This document shows, one piece after another, positions 54,797-63,807 of a DNA stretch of 64,000 bases. Both the position numbers and the translations under genes were made by a program. Under the pieces are notes generated by a model. It saw nothing but the letters and a program-made list of their open reading frames with translations, had not been told where the DNA came from and searched no databases. The first letter of the stretch is position 1. Each line of letters starts with the position of its first letter. The stretch lies in NCBI RefSeq assembly GCF_900461555.1, contig NZ_UGOX01000001.1:2307501-2371500 (forward strand), in the 5' to 3' direction. This DNA comes from Legionella quinlivanii (GTDB taxonomy: Bacteria; Pseudomonadota; Gammaproteobacteria; Legionellales; Legionellaceae).

Positions 54797-55630
54797 TTAC
54801 TTATTTAAGAGACAGGAAAGAATGCTCAAAGGAACCTCATAATCATCCAAAGTTAAAATATAAGGAGTTTCTTTGCCTTGTTTGAATATAAAGATGCCTT
54901 CTGAAAATAATTCAAAAGATATGATTTTATTAAATAAGATATTAAATTGCTTCTTATTACCTTTGAAACCAATACGTTGGTTTGTAATGTATAAAATTCC
55001 GACATCTTCTGTATCAAGAATTTCTTGTGTTTTTGTTTGAACACCAATAGAGCCGATCCTATAACGAACGCCTTTCATAATTTTTATAGAACCAGTCAAG
55101 CCACCATAATTGATTCGTTTAGTAACTTTTTTTATTTTATTTAATTGGGAAGATGCACCATAGTGCAATATTTCATTTGGTTTAAAAATAATGTTAAGTT
55201 CATTTTTATTTTCAACTGATGGTAATGAGCCTTGCTCAATTAATCCCAAGGTATAATATTTGTTGAAAATTTTCTGATCAAAATTAATTTCGTTAGTTTG
55301 TAAAGAGAATAAATTCAATAAATCTTGTAACGATTTTCGTTCTTCTTCACTAATTCTCTGATCAGATATAATCTCATTAAAATAGGTCGATAATGCCTTT
55401 CTTTGAATTTTTCTTATTTCCTCCTTTGTAAGTTCGTATTTATTTTCTACATATTTGAGTTGCTCTAACTCAAGGGGATCGATTACTCCATCCTTTAAAA
55501 AATACGTTAATATTTTCCTGTACTGCTGAACACCTTCTTTTTCGGAAAACATTTTAGATAAGTTAGGAAGAGCTCTCTTTAAAATAGATCGCAATTTATT
55601 TACGGACATAAGTTCCCTATTAATATCCAT
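54797..55630 (-). CDS. TerB-like helical domain plus bacterial PH/GRAM-like domain
   Basis: In the 277-aa protein residues 40-130 resemble a TerB-like helical bundle (ILTYFLKDGVIDPLELEQLKY, then ISDQRISEEERKSLQDLLNL, two EF-like acidic turns). Residues 150-277 resemble a bacterial PH/GRAM fold (EILHYGASSQL, DVGILYITNQRIGFKGNKKQF, FSEGIFIFKQGKETPYIL). Bacterial PH/GRAM domains bind lipid or sense damage. No membrane span. Role in the pair is unknown, and I infer sensing by this protein and action by the HNH-like partner. Confidence 0.5.
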   Translation of the reverse strand: MDINRELMSVNKLRSILKRALPNLSKMFSEKEGVQQYRKILTYFLKDGVIDPLELEQLKYVENKYELTKEEIRKIQRKALSTYFNEIISDQRISEEERKSLQDLLNLFSLQTNEINFDQKIFNKYYTLGLIEQGSLPSVENKNELNIIFKPNEILHYGASSQLNKIKKVTKRINYGGLTGSIKIMKGVRYRIGSIGVQTKTQEILDTEDVGILYITNQRIGFKGNKKQFNILFNKIISFELFSEGIFIFKQGKETPYILTLDDYEVPLSILSCLLNK

Positions 55631-55733
55631 TGTTCAAATTATAGCAAAATTATTGATAATTAGATCAAAGCCATGAGATATGTTTATGTATCGACAAATT
55701 TAAATTATGTATCGATAAAATTGATTTTACTTA

Positions 55734-55752
55734 TTACCTAAATGGTCGATCG
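55734..55752 (-). pseudogene. Displaced 3' end of the DUF4124 gene
   Basis: The minus strand after the IS left end reads CGACCATTTAGGTAA, which continues SD into RPFR and stop. Joined across the IS it gives the normal DUF4124 ending YKWTDKKGVVHYSDRPFR. Confidence 0.8.
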
Positions 55753-55780
55753 TGGAGTTGCCCCTATAAAACCGAACCAC

Positions 55781-56551
55781 CTAACTCACCGCTAATAAGC
55801 TCCTGATATATTCCCTGGGAGCCATCATTTTTAAGCCTTTATGAGGCGCAACTTCGTTGTAATCGTCAAACCATTCAGGAAGCTTTTTCATAACAGTCTG
55901 CGCATCATCAAGATCAAAAAAAGCGACATAATTTCGTTTAAACGTTTTAACAAACCTCTGCCATACCATTGCTTTCAGGGCTATATGCTGGTGTTGTCCG
56001 TCCTCACATCAAAGCCTAAGGTTCTTGCAAAATACACAGTGTCTCTGGCTACATAACAAGGGCCATTGTCAGTTAACCACTGTATCTGTTTGGGCATGTA
56101 TTCTGCTGCACCAAACCGGTACTCAACACTTTCTAGCTATAAGTCCCTGATTGCCTGTCCGTCAATGCCCACTGTCGAGGCGATATAGCCTAATACTTCT
56201 CTGTCACAAGTATCCATTGCAAAGGCGACATGAACTCTATCGCCGTTAGCGCACTGTATGGTAAAACAATCTGAACACCAACGAGTATTCCTATGCAATG
56301 TAATGACTTTCCCATCATGTACTCGTGTTTGTTTTTTGCCATACGCCGGCAGTAATAATTGATTTTGCTTCATAATACGATATACACGTTTATGATTGAC
56401 GCAGGCAAGACCTCTCTTTTTTAACTCGTGGATTAAGAAGCGTTGTAACCCTGCGATAGCCATAACTACTGCGTTTATCCGTTATTTCACGAATGTAAGG
56501 CAGTAGTTCCTGATCACGTATTTTAACCGTTTGTTTTCTGGAGTGTTCCAT
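55781..56551 (-). pseudogene. IS#2 copy B transposase orfB, frameshifted
   Basis: The sequence starts MEHSRKQTVKIRDQELL and contains the same rve core as copy A (RWCSDCFTIQCANGDRV). Several single-base changes break the frame after IDGQAIRDL and again near the C-terminal YNEVAPHKGLKMMAPREYI. Confidence 0.75.
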
Positions 56552-56610
56552 ATTTTTCAACCTCTGCGTTAAGTGGGAGCGAGAAACCAGCAGCGCCCTG
56601 GCAACTGCTC

Positions 56611-57003
56611 TTATTCGAAATCGCTTATCCCGTACAAGGGTTGTCGCGAGATCAGTTTTTTTTCTCGACCCAGCTTAACTGCTTCACGCAGAATCTCATT
56701 TTCCAATGTCTTTTGTCCCAGAACTTGCTCAAGTTGCTTAATACGTTTTTTCAACGCCTTGGCTTCACTTTCAGGGATGACTTCTTCTTCTGTTTTAACG
56801 CTGGTCAATGCACCATTCTCCATTATTTTTCGCCAGTAAAATAGTTGACTGGGGGGAATACCGTGTTTGCGTGCAATAAAGGATACTGTTACGCCTGTTT
56901 GGTAGGTTTCATGAACTATTTGTTGTTTTTCGTAAGCTGTCCAACGTTTTCGCTTACGACTGGAGTGAATTATTTCGCTACATTCTATTGTTGTTATAGT
57001 CAT
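56611..57003 (-). CDS. IS#2 copy B transposase orfA
   Basis: The 130-aa intact protein has a helix-turn-helix (RWTAYEKQQIVHETYQTGVTVSFIARKHGIPPSQLFYW) and a long zipper helix (AKALKKRIKQLEQVLGQKTLENEILREAVKLGR). It binds the IS ends in relatives. Without OrfB it cannot move the element. Confidence 0.85.
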   Translation of the reverse strand: MTITTIECSEIIHSSRKRKRWTAYEKQQIVHETYQTGVTVSFIARKHGIPPSQLFYWRKIMENGALTSVKTEEEVIPESEAKALKKRIKQLEQVLGQKTLENEILREAVKLGREKKLISRQPLYGISDFE

Positions 57004-57065
57004 ATTACTAGTCCTATTCCTAGTCGTTAATTTAAAACTAGGTGGACCGGTTTATTTGGGGGGCA

Positions 57066-57461
57066 TTACAGATCGCTATAATGCACAACTCCCTTCTTAT
57101 CTGTCCATTTATAAACAATTATGTCTCCAATGGTTATTGTTGATGATGGTGCACTAATATTGGTATTGGTATTGGTATTGGTATTGGTATTGGTATTGGT
57201 ATTGGTATTGGTATTGGTATTGGTATTGGTATTAAAAGGATTATATTTGATAGAATTATTTTGGGTAGAATATCCACAAATACAGGAAGGAGAATCTGTT
57301 CCATCAGAACAACGATAAAATCCAGTTGATGAATTACATCCTGCAACTCCTCCATGATGTGAACAACAACCTGATTTAGCATAAGTAAATAAAGGAACTG
57401 CTAGCAATACGGAGGTGAAAACTCCTATTCCTAGTTTATGTATGAGGGCTCTTAAGGACAT
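57066..57461 (-). CDS. Secreted DUF4124-like protein with Asn-Thr repeat; end supplied by an IS
   Basis: The 131-aa protein has a signal peptide (IGVFTSVLLAVPLFTYA), a cysteine-containing segment (GCCSHHGGVAGCNSS, YRCSD, SCICGYS), a run of about 12 Asn-Thr repeats, and a short DUF4124 motif (IIVYKWTDKKGVVHYSD). IS#2 copy B inserted four codons before the original stop, so the protein now ends SDL, using TAA from the IS end. Function is probably kept. Its start overlaps the preceding gene by 10 bases, so the two form an operon. Confidence 0.7.
   Translation of the reverse strand: MSLRALIHKLGIGVFTSVLLAVPLFTYAKSGCCSHHGGVAGCNSSTGFYRCSDGTDSPSCICGYSTQNNSIKYNPFNTNTNTNTNTNTNTNTNTNTNTNTNISAPSSTITIGDIIVYKWTDKKGVVHYSDL
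57159..57230 (+). repeat. Hexanucleotide tandem repeat (ATTGGT)12
   Basis: Twelve identical ATTGGT units lie inside the DUF4124 gene and encode (Asn-Thr)12 on the minus strand. Being a multiple of three, length changes alter the linker but not the frame. Confidence 0.9.
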
Positions 57462-57751
57462 CCTTGATACCCTCTATAGACACTAGCTACTATCTTGTCA
57501 TCAATAAAAAAAGTGTAATAACAACCTGATTCCCCTGGAGCTTTGAAATAGAGATGTTTTTGAGTCTCATATTGGTTTCCCCAATTTCTCCTGTCAACTG
57601 GATCACCACAATTTTCAATTACAAATTGTAGGGAGTCACCTGATTCTATGAGCTTTCCATTACATCTTATTTTGTCGAATTTTTCTTCGGAAAATGATGT
57701 AAGCGGTAGTAGAACTAACAATAGAAAAGAAATAAGGACTCTAGTATGCAT
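57452..57751 (-). CDS. Secreted DUF2845-like small protein
   Basis: The 99-aa protein has a signal peptide (RVLISFLLLVLLPLTSFSEE) and the DUF2845 pattern CNGKLIESGDSLQFVIENCGDPVDRRNW, with three conserved cysteines (one in IENCGDP) and GYQGCP at the end. Such periplasmic proteins are common in Legionellales, function unknown. It is the first gene of the pair with the DUF4124 gene. Confidence 0.75.
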   Translation of the reverse strand: MHTRVLISFLLLVLLPLTSFSEEKFDKIRCNGKLIESGDSLQFVIENCGDPVDRRNWGNQYETQKHLYFKAPGESGCYYTFFIDDKIVASVYRGYQGCP

Positions 57752-57873
57752 ATCATGTCCTTTTTGACTGAAGCACTAATACCTAGAGTATAGACTAAGA
57801 AAAAACAAAGATTTTATTGCGACACAGCTGCGACACAAAAAAAGACCTTCTCGAAAAAGTTTCGTAACCACTT

Positions 57874-57893
57874 GATTTTACTATGCCGCTGAG
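57874..57893 (+). repeat. Right attachment-site-like repeat (attR) at tRNA-Thr
   Basis: GATTTTACTATGCCGCTGAG covers the last 10 bases of tRNA-Thr and 10 bases beyond. It matches 33397-33416 with one mismatch in direct orientation, marking the right edge of a 24.5-kb island. Confidence 0.75.
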
Positions 57894-57956
57894 AGGAGTC
57901 GAACCTCTGACCTCTTGATTACGAATCAATTGCTCTACCGACTGAGCTACAACGGC
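57884..57956 (-). tRNA. tRNA-Thr, anticodon CGT
   Basis: The minus strand gives a 73-base cloverleaf. The acceptor pairs GCCGTTG/CAGCGGC with A as discriminator. The D arm is GCTCAGTCGGTAGAGC, the anticodon loop TTCGTAA with CGT, and the T arm AGAGGTTCGACTCCTCT. CCA is not encoded. It is the integration target of the island. Confidence 0.93.
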
Positions 57957-57973
57957 ATTCAGATGATTATTAC

Positions 57974-59131
57974 TTAATTTAAAGCGGTTTGCGAGTCCTT
58001 TTGGGGTTGTTGCAGGACTACTCCGATGGTCCAGTCGCTGGATTTGTCGGCGCCTAGATAGTGAAGGGGCTGTTGGGAATTCAGGCCGTATCCGTCTACC
58101 ATCAGGGCATAGTAGTAAGCTGGGAATAGGCAGTAGCCGTATAGGTATTCATTGCCTGGAAACTGGCTGTTTAATGCGCCCCATTGTTGCTGGCATATTT
58201 GAGAATTGGCTTCATCGAGCAGGGATTGATTGTTGAATTCTTGTTCGGTGTAGTTGAATGGCTGGCTTTTTGCCAAATCAACCAGGCCGCCCATTACATA
58301 CCAGTTTTTTACTGGATTGGCTTGAAGAGCAGGTTGAACTACCCGGTTTACGTGATGCACTGCATTCATCAGGCTGGATATTTCTCCTTCGCACACATAG
58401 GCGTCGCCCTGCCCTTTTTCGCCTGCGGGCATTTGATAGTCGTTGGCAAAGCATACCGAATCATCGAGAAACTGATGGGTGACTTCAGTTTGTCCTAACC
58501 CCAGAAAGCTGTGAATGAATAATTTGAAGTGACGTCCGTATATATCAAGCTCACGGATATCCTGACTGTTTACCTCTGAAGAGGCACTCACCGGAAAAAC
58601 GATTTGTACCGAGGCGCCTCCCATGTCCATTGTGCCCACAGTTTCGCTGTCGTTCTTTAAAGTATTGAGCTGATAATTGATTGCCAGCCAGCCATACATT
58701 CCTTCATCCATACCAGTGATGGTTTTGGCTTCAACAAGCTGCCATTGGCTTTGATTGGTAAACCATTGCTGCACTAAATTGTTCATCTGCTGTTGTTTTG
58801 GCTGAGGCAGCAAGCGCATGCCCGCTGTGGAGTAAAAATAAACAGGAATCTGATAAGCAGGGGCGCCGGAAAAAAGAGTAGTCAGGTAGGCGTCTACGGT
58901 CGGTTCGTTGGCTTCGATGGTTGCTAAGCCAGGTTTGATTTTTTTGGAATATCGCTCGGTGATATTCACCGGAGTTTGGCCTTCCAAATCATAGGAGTAG
59001 AGATGCAGGCGCGATCCAGTGCTTCCTGCATCCACAATGGCTATACACTGTTGTTGCTCGCAGTTTTCCTGTGCTGCATAAGTGGAATTGAAAAAAAGAC
59101 AACAACCCAGCAGAAAAAAAACGACTCGCAT
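57974..59131 (-). CDS. Secreted ecto-NTPDase (GDA1/CD39 apyrase family)
   Basis: The 385-aa protein has a signal peptide (MRVVFFLLGCCLFFNSTYAA) and apyrase conserved regions: ACR1 IVDAGSTGSRLHLY near 34, ACR2 FYSTAGMRLLP, ACR3 GMDEGMYGWLAINY, ACR4 TMDMGGASVQIVF, and ACR5-like YVMGGLVDL. It hydrolyses nucleoside tri- and diphosphates outside the cell. Legionella pneumophila carries such enzymes (Lpg1905, Lpg0971), which aid intracellular growth. Length and motifs fit the bacterial enzyme. Confidence 0.92.
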   Translation of the reverse strand: MRVVFFLLGCCLFFNSTYAAQENCEQQQCIAIVDAGSTGSRLHLYSYDLEGQTPVNITERYSKKIKPGLATIEANEPTVDAYLTTLFSGAPAYQIPVYFYSTAGMRLLPQPKQQQMNNLVQQWFTNQSQWQLVEAKTITGMDEGMYGWLAINYQLNTLKNDSETVGTMDMGGASVQIVFPVSASSEVNSQDIRELDIYGRHFKLFIHSFLGLGQTEVTHQFLDDSVCFANDYQMPAGEKGQGDAYVCEGEISSLMNAVHHVNRVVQPALQANPVKNWYVMGGLVDLAKSQPFNYTEQEFNNQSLLDEANSQICQQQWGALNSQFPGNEYLYGYCLFPAYYYALMVDGYGLNSQQPLHYLGADKSSDWTIGVVLQQPQKDSQTALN

Positions 59132-59327
59132 TCTATTTTACCAGTCAGCATAAAGTTGGCGCATGATACAATATGTCCATTAAATTGTCAATTATTAACT
59201 CACTGCCTATCGATTTTCGATCCATCTATCGATAAAACTTGACTATAAAACACTATTTCCATAATGTGATAACTGTGAAGGAAAACTATACACAGTCCGT
59301 CTGGTATTTTTTAACAGTGAGGTTATT

Positions 59328-59939
59328 ATGCCATTTAATATTCCAAGGTTAGCCACTCTTATCTCTCGAACAAAAAGCATTTCTGAGGTATATGCAGAAG
59401 AGCGCTCTCAAAGAGATGACAATCGTAGCTTCATCACCAGATGGGCTTTCGGCAAAACAGATAATAAAAAACGCAAACAAGATACCTACTTTATTGAGGC
59501 GCTGGCAAATGGCATTGAGGCCAATAAAGGTGGTTATGGTAATTTGGATGAAGAGTTCAAAATTACTCCGGACATGTCACAAGAGGATAAGCTTGACCGC
59601 CATGATAAAAAAGAGGCTTTTCTGGCTCGTGTCATCACTGGTGCCTGTATTTATGCGTTGATCAAAATTGATGCCGAGTATAAGGGGAATGAGGAAAAAA
59701 TAGCCAATTCAGCGCTTGCCTCAGTTATCTTTAAAACTTATGAGTTTAACAAACTGAGCGACATTCCGATTGCTGATGTCAAAAGCTATTTAAATGATTT
59801 GGATCGTTATATAGATAAAATGTCTAAACCTAGACTTCCTCTGGTCTGGCACGAACAATTTCCCACAACGACATCACTTCGAAATGATATAACTTCCTGG
59901 GAAACTGAATTCGTTAGAAGCCATGCTTTAACCGTTTAA
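59328..59939 (+). CDS. Unknown 203-aa protein
   Basis: This soluble helical protein has a charged N-terminal half (ISEVYAEERSQRDDNRSFITRWAFGK) and an apolar helix (FLARVITGACIYALIKID). It starts with ATG after GTGAGG. No family recognised. It is convergent with comEC and alone. It could be an effector or a small cytosolic protein. Confidence 0.5.
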   Translation: MPFNIPRLATLISRTKSISEVYAEERSQRDDNRSFITRWAFGKTDNKKRKQDTYFIEALANGIEANKGGYGNLDEEFKITPDMSQEDKLDRHDKKEAFLARVITGACIYALIKIDAEYKGNEEKIANSALASVIFKTYEFNKLSDIPIADVKSYLNDLDRYIDKMSKPRLPLVWHEQFPTTTSLRNDITSWETEFVRSHALTV

Positions 59940-59965
59940 GTTTTATGAGGAGGAATTTTTTCTAC

Positions 59966-62167
59966 TTAAAGTTCCTCTTTACGATAACAGACTGGCATTG
60001 CTGTCTCAGTCCACTCAAGCATTCCGCAATTAATGGTATTATAAATAATAACATCGGCCTTTTTCAGAGTGAGCAAGGTTTGTGGATGTGGAAAATGATA
60101 GCGGTTATCAAAACCGGCAGAAATTACTGCGAACCGGGGCTGTACCTGCTCAATAAACTCTTTTGTGGAGGACGTCTTGCTGCCGTGATGAGCAACTACC
60201 AATAGATCCGCCGCCAAATGCTTACCATAGGTTTCTGTTAAATAATTTTCCGCTCTCTTTTCAATATCACCAGTCAATAGTATGGTTCGGTTACGACTGC
60301 TTATCTGCAAAACGCAGGATGAATTATTCTTATCTCTGAAAGTTTGTTGTATAGGAAAAAAATGGAAATGAATACCATCCCATTCCCAATCCGGGTAAAG
60401 ATGGCAGTTCTTGCCCCGTTTGTAAAATTCCACATTATCGACAATCAACTCAGCAACGGGGAAGCGTTTTTCCAGACTGGGAAGTCCCCCGCGATGATCC
60501 AGGTCTGGATGAGAAATAACGACTTTATCAATTTTATTAATGCCAATTGTACGAAGATAAGGGTTTATAGCGATCTCAGCCATATCGCTTCCATGATAAA
60601 ATTTCATGCCGGTATCATATACAAGAATATGATTGGCCGTTCTGAGCACAACCGACAAGCCCTGTCCCACATCCAGTACATCCAAAATAAAATCACCCTC
60701 TTTTACCTTGGGATAGGAAGGAAATAGTGTGCAGACTATAAAGAGGCTTAAAGCCAGAATCAGCTTTTTATCTGGTAGAAACACCGCAAGGCTGACACCG
60801 AGACTTAAAGCAAACAGTTGCAGTATATTATTCAGACCAAACTCAAAATTCATCCACGCCAGGGAATTAATAGCGTGCAAATACCACATCAGCAGATGGA
60901 TCACACTGATAACCGGCCATAAAACCACGGCCGTTTTAAAGCAAAGCAGCAGCAACACCCCGAGCAATCCCAAAGGTACGATGGCATAACCAACCAGGGG
61001 AATAGCAATCAGATTAGCTAACAATCCATTAATTGCGCCATAAGAAAACCAGAATAAAGTCAATGGCATTAAGCCTAGCAGACAGGCAATTTGTAAGGCC
61101 ATCATTTTTTTCAAGCCTCTCAAATGGCTGATTCGCTGACTGGTAGAAATCAGAGTCGCAACCGCGATGAAGGACAAATAAAACCCGGGTAATAACACGG
61201 CATGTGGTTCGATAAGCAAAACAATAAGCAGTGCATAACGCCAGGTTTGCCAGCCGGTAAATCGCTGCCTGCCAAAATTTTTGCTTAGCATCAGAGTACA
61301 GGCAATGAGCGATCGTTGGGCCGGTACTGCAAAGCCTGCCAATAAAGAATAAACCAAAGCCGCCAGAATACCGCCAATACTTCCAGCCTGTTGAGCCGGC
61401 CGATAGAGACATAAACCAGGAAATCTTGTCCAAACCCATCGGCACAAGCTATAGATAAGCCCGGCAACCAAGCCTATATGCGCCCCCGATATGACCATTA
61501 AATGAGTGGTTCCGGTACGGCGAAACAGCTCCCATTCTGATTTGGCAATATGATTGGTTACCCCCAGTGTCAAGGCTTGTATGATGCCGGCACTAACAGG
61601 ATCATTCAGATATTTCTGGATTAATTCGGACAGGTAGAAGCGCAGATTTAAAACGCTTGAGGATTTGGACTCATCCCGAAGCAGTTTATGATTTTTATTT
61701 TTTAAATACCCTGTCCAGTGAATATGACGTGCCTGTAAAGACTGGCGATAATTGATTCCTCCAGGATTACCCGGCGGCTGTGGCTTTTTTAATTTGACTT
61801 CGAATTGCCAATGCTGCCCGGTGGTAATTTCAGGACAATGCTGATAACAGGATAACATGGCATAAGCGCTGGCTTTTTTTCCATCCAGCTCGCTTATTAG
61901 AAACTGAAACTGAGCTTTTTCTTCAGAAACGGACGGAATTGACACGACTTTTCCACGTACTGTCGCTTTAGCAATCAGGCCAGTGTTCGGGACACCCTGC
62001 TCGGCAACCCAGCATTGGTGTATTAAGGACCATAAAATAGCCGCAATAAACCAAAGCAGAACCCATCGGCTTGCCTTGAATAATAAGCCAATGAGCATAA
62101 ATAATACCGCATAGGGAGAATGCGTATAGAAAAACGCAATTCCTGCATAAAAACAAAGAATTTCCAT
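59966..62167 (-). CDS. comEC: ComEC/Rec2 DNA-uptake channel
   Basis: The 733-aa protein has three parts. The N-terminal OB-like part contains TVRGKVVSIPSVSEEKAQFQ. The competence membrane core contains GTTHLMVISGAHIGLVAGL, ALVYSLLAGFAVPAQRSLIAC and AINGLLANLIAIPLVG, about ten spans. The C-terminal metallo-beta-lactamase-like domain has LDVGQGLSVVLR, ISHPDLDHRGGLPSL and VAHHGSKTSST. It moves single-stranded DNA across the inner membrane in natural transformation. The length is typical for the family. Confidence 0.92.
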   Translation of the reverse strand: MEILCFYAGIAFFYTHSPYAVLFMLIGLLFKASRWVLLWFIAAILWSLIHQCWVAEQGVPNTGLIAKATVRGKVVSIPSVSEEKAQFQFLISELDGKKASAYAMLSCYQHCPEITTGQHWQFEVKLKKPQPPGNPGGINYRQSLQARHIHWTGYLKNKNHKLLRDESKSSSVLNLRFYLSELIQKYLNDPVSAGIIQALTLGVTNHIAKSEWELFRRTGTTHLMVISGAHIGLVAGLIYSLCRWVWTRFPGLCLYRPAQQAGSIGGILAALVYSLLAGFAVPAQRSLIACTLMLSKNFGRQRFTGWQTWRYALLIVLLIEPHAVLLPGFYLSFIAVATLISTSQRISHLRGLKKMMALQIACLLGLMPLTLFWFSYGAINGLLANLIAIPLVGYAIVPLGLLGVLLLLCFKTAVVLWPVISVIHLLMWYLHAINSLAWMNFEFGLNNILQLFALSLGVSLAVFLPDKKLILALSLFIVCTLFPSYPKVKEGDFILDVLDVGQGLSVVLRTANHILVYDTGMKFYHGSDMAEIAINPYLRTIGINKIDKVVISHPDLDHRGGLPSLEKRFPVAELIVDNVEFYKRGKNCHLYPDWEWDGIHFHFFPIQQTFRDKNNSSCVLQISSRNRTILLTGDIEKRAENYLTETYGKHLAADLLVVAHHGSKTSSTKEFIEQVQPRFAVISAGFDNRYHFPHPQTLLTLKKADVIIYNTINCGMLEWTETAMPVCYRKEEL

Positions 62168-62365
62168 AATGATGAGCTTGGACTTCCATTGTCGCCTACT
62201 TTATCGAAACCCATAACAAACTGCAAACTCAAATTTTGCCATGATTCTGTCAACCCATAGCAAAATCGAGTATATTAAAGAAGAATAGTTTCTGACTGCT
62301 CAATTACCTAGGACACTCTCCTGAATTGAGAGACTTCAATACTGCTGGTAAAAAGGATCTTTACT

Positions 62366-63499
62366 ATGATAATTACCGCTTTAAATGAAAACAGCCATGA
62401 TACGCGAGTAGCCATTACTCCCAGTGTCGTTAAACATTATAACAAGCTTGAGCTGGAAGTCTGTTGCGAAAGTAATGCCGGAGCTGCTGCCGGATTTACC
62501 GATGATGATTATATTCAGGCTGGCGCCAAAGTTATCGCCAACCGGCAGGAGCTGCTGCAACAGACCAGGATTCTGGTTTGTGTCAGTGAACTACCTCCTG
62601 GGGAGTTGCTGGGTCTACCGGCCAACTCTCTCATTGTCGGTCCTTTTGATAATCAGGCAAATAGCGAATTGATCAGCTGGGCTACCCGGCAGCAAATGAG
62701 CCTGTTCTCTATGAATCTGATTCCGCGAATCAGCCGTGCCCAAAGCATGGATAGTCTCTCATCACAGGCTAATCTTGCAGGCTACCGCGCCATTCTCGAG
62801 GCAGTTCAATATTATCATCGAGCCATTCCGATGATGATGACTGCTGCCGGAATGATTCATCCTGCAAAAGTATTGATTCTTGGTGCAGGTGTTGCCGGCC
62901 TGCAGGCGATTGCAACAGCCAAGAGGCTTGGTGCCGTTGTTTATGCCTTTGACGTTCGTCGCGCGGCTAAAGAACAGGTAGAAAGCCTTGGGGCTGAATT
63001 TATTGAAGTCAGCGATGATTCTGATGCGGAGACCAGCGGCGGCTATGCTCGTGAGATGAGTGAAGAATACAAAATACGCCAGGCAGAATTGATTGATAAG
63101 TACGCCAAAATGGCTGACATTATCATTTGCACCGCATTAATCCCCGGGAAACAAGCGCCTGTTCTTATTAGAAGCGCTACTGTCGCTCATATGAAAAAAG
63201 GCTCCGTCATAGTGGATTTAGCTACTTCCCGAGGCGGCAATTGTGAAGGCAGCCAAAAAGATCAGGTCGTTAAAGTGAATGACGTAAGCATCGTCGGAAT
63301 CAGTAATATGGCGGGCCTGGTTCCGGCAACAGCCAGTGAACTCTATGCCAACAATGTACTGAATCTGATTCGCCTGATGGCGGATAAGCCAGGCTCCTTA
63401 TCATTTAATGATCAGGATGAAATTATGAAACAGGCATTGTTATGCCATCAGGGTGCTTATATGCCATTTCAATCCACGAAGGAGGCTCAAAATGCCTAG
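62366..63499 (+). CDS. pntAA: NAD(P) transhydrogenase subunit alpha part 1
   Basis: The 377-aa protein is the NAD(H)-binding dI domain: N-terminal [46 protein letters not shown] (Rossmann GxGxxG), [20 protein letters not shown] and [20 protein letters not shown]. It feeds hydride to NADP through the membrane subunits. AAGGA precedes the ATG at good spacing. Separate alpha-1 and alpha-2 genes, as in Rhodospirillum and Legionella, differ from the fused E. coli pntA. Confidence 0.93.
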   Translation: MIITALNENSHDTRVAITPSVVKHYNKLELEVCCESNAGAAAGFTDDDYIQAGAKVIANRQELLQQTRILVCVSELPPGELLGLPANSLIVGPFDNQANSELISWATRQQMSLFSMNLIPRISRAQSMDSLSSQANLAGYRAILEAVQYYHRAIPMMMTAAGMIHPAKVLILGAGVAGLQAIATAKRLGAVVYAFDVRRAAKEQVESLGAEFIEVSDDSDAETSGGYAREMSEEYKIRQAELIDKYAKMADIIICTALIPGKQAPVLIRSATVAHMKKGSVIVDLATSRGGNCEGSQKDQVVKVNDVSIVGISNMAGLVPATASELYANNVLNLIRLMADKPGSLSFNDQDEIMKQALLCHQGAYMPFQSTKEAQNA

Positions 63500-63788
63500 T
63501 GCCGTTTTTATTAACAACCCCTACGTCGCTACACTGACTATTTTCGTTCTCGCCTGCTTTGTCGGCTATTACGTCGTATGGAAAGTCACTCCTGCGCTGC
63601 ACACGCCGCTTATGTCGGTAACGAATGCCATTTCAAGTATTATTATTCTCGGAGCGCTTATAGCCACCGGAACACATCTTGGCGGAAGTGTCGGCTGGTT
63701 GGGAGGTTTGGGTATTTTCATCACCGCAATCAATATTTTTGGCGGTTTCGTAGTTACGCAACGCATGCTGCGTATGTATAAAAAATAA
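63492..63788 (+). CDS. pntAB: NAD(P) transhydrogenase subunit alpha part 2
   Basis: The 98-aa membrane protein has three spans ([55 protein letters not shown]) and the basic end RMLRMYKK, as expected for the split alpha-2 subunit. GGAGG lies 6 bases before this ATG. It overlaps the end of pntAA by 8 bases and is followed by pntB. Confidence 0.93.
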   Translation: MPSAVFINNPYVATLTIFVLACFVGYYVVWKVTPALHTPLMSVTNAISSIIILGALIATGTHLGGSVGWLGGLGIFITAINIFGGFVVTQRMLRMYKK

Positions 63789-63807
63789 TTTAATGGATGG
63801 TACCGTC

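Larger units (their letters stand above)
55753..57070 (-). mobile_element. IS3-family element (IS#2), copy B
   Basis: It has the same ends as copy A (TGGAGTTGCCCC left, TGTAATGCCCCCC right) and a length of 1318. A perfect 5-base target duplication GATCG lies at 55748-55752 and 57071-57075. Both IS#2 copies duplicated (A/G)ATCG. Copy B is less decayed than copy A: its orfA is intact and only orfB has frameshifts. Confidence 0.9.

Noticed and set aside
57159-57230. CRISPR array
   Set aside because: The repeat is a 6-base tandem unit without spacers, inside a coding sequence. No CRISPR array or cas gene was seen anywhere in the window.
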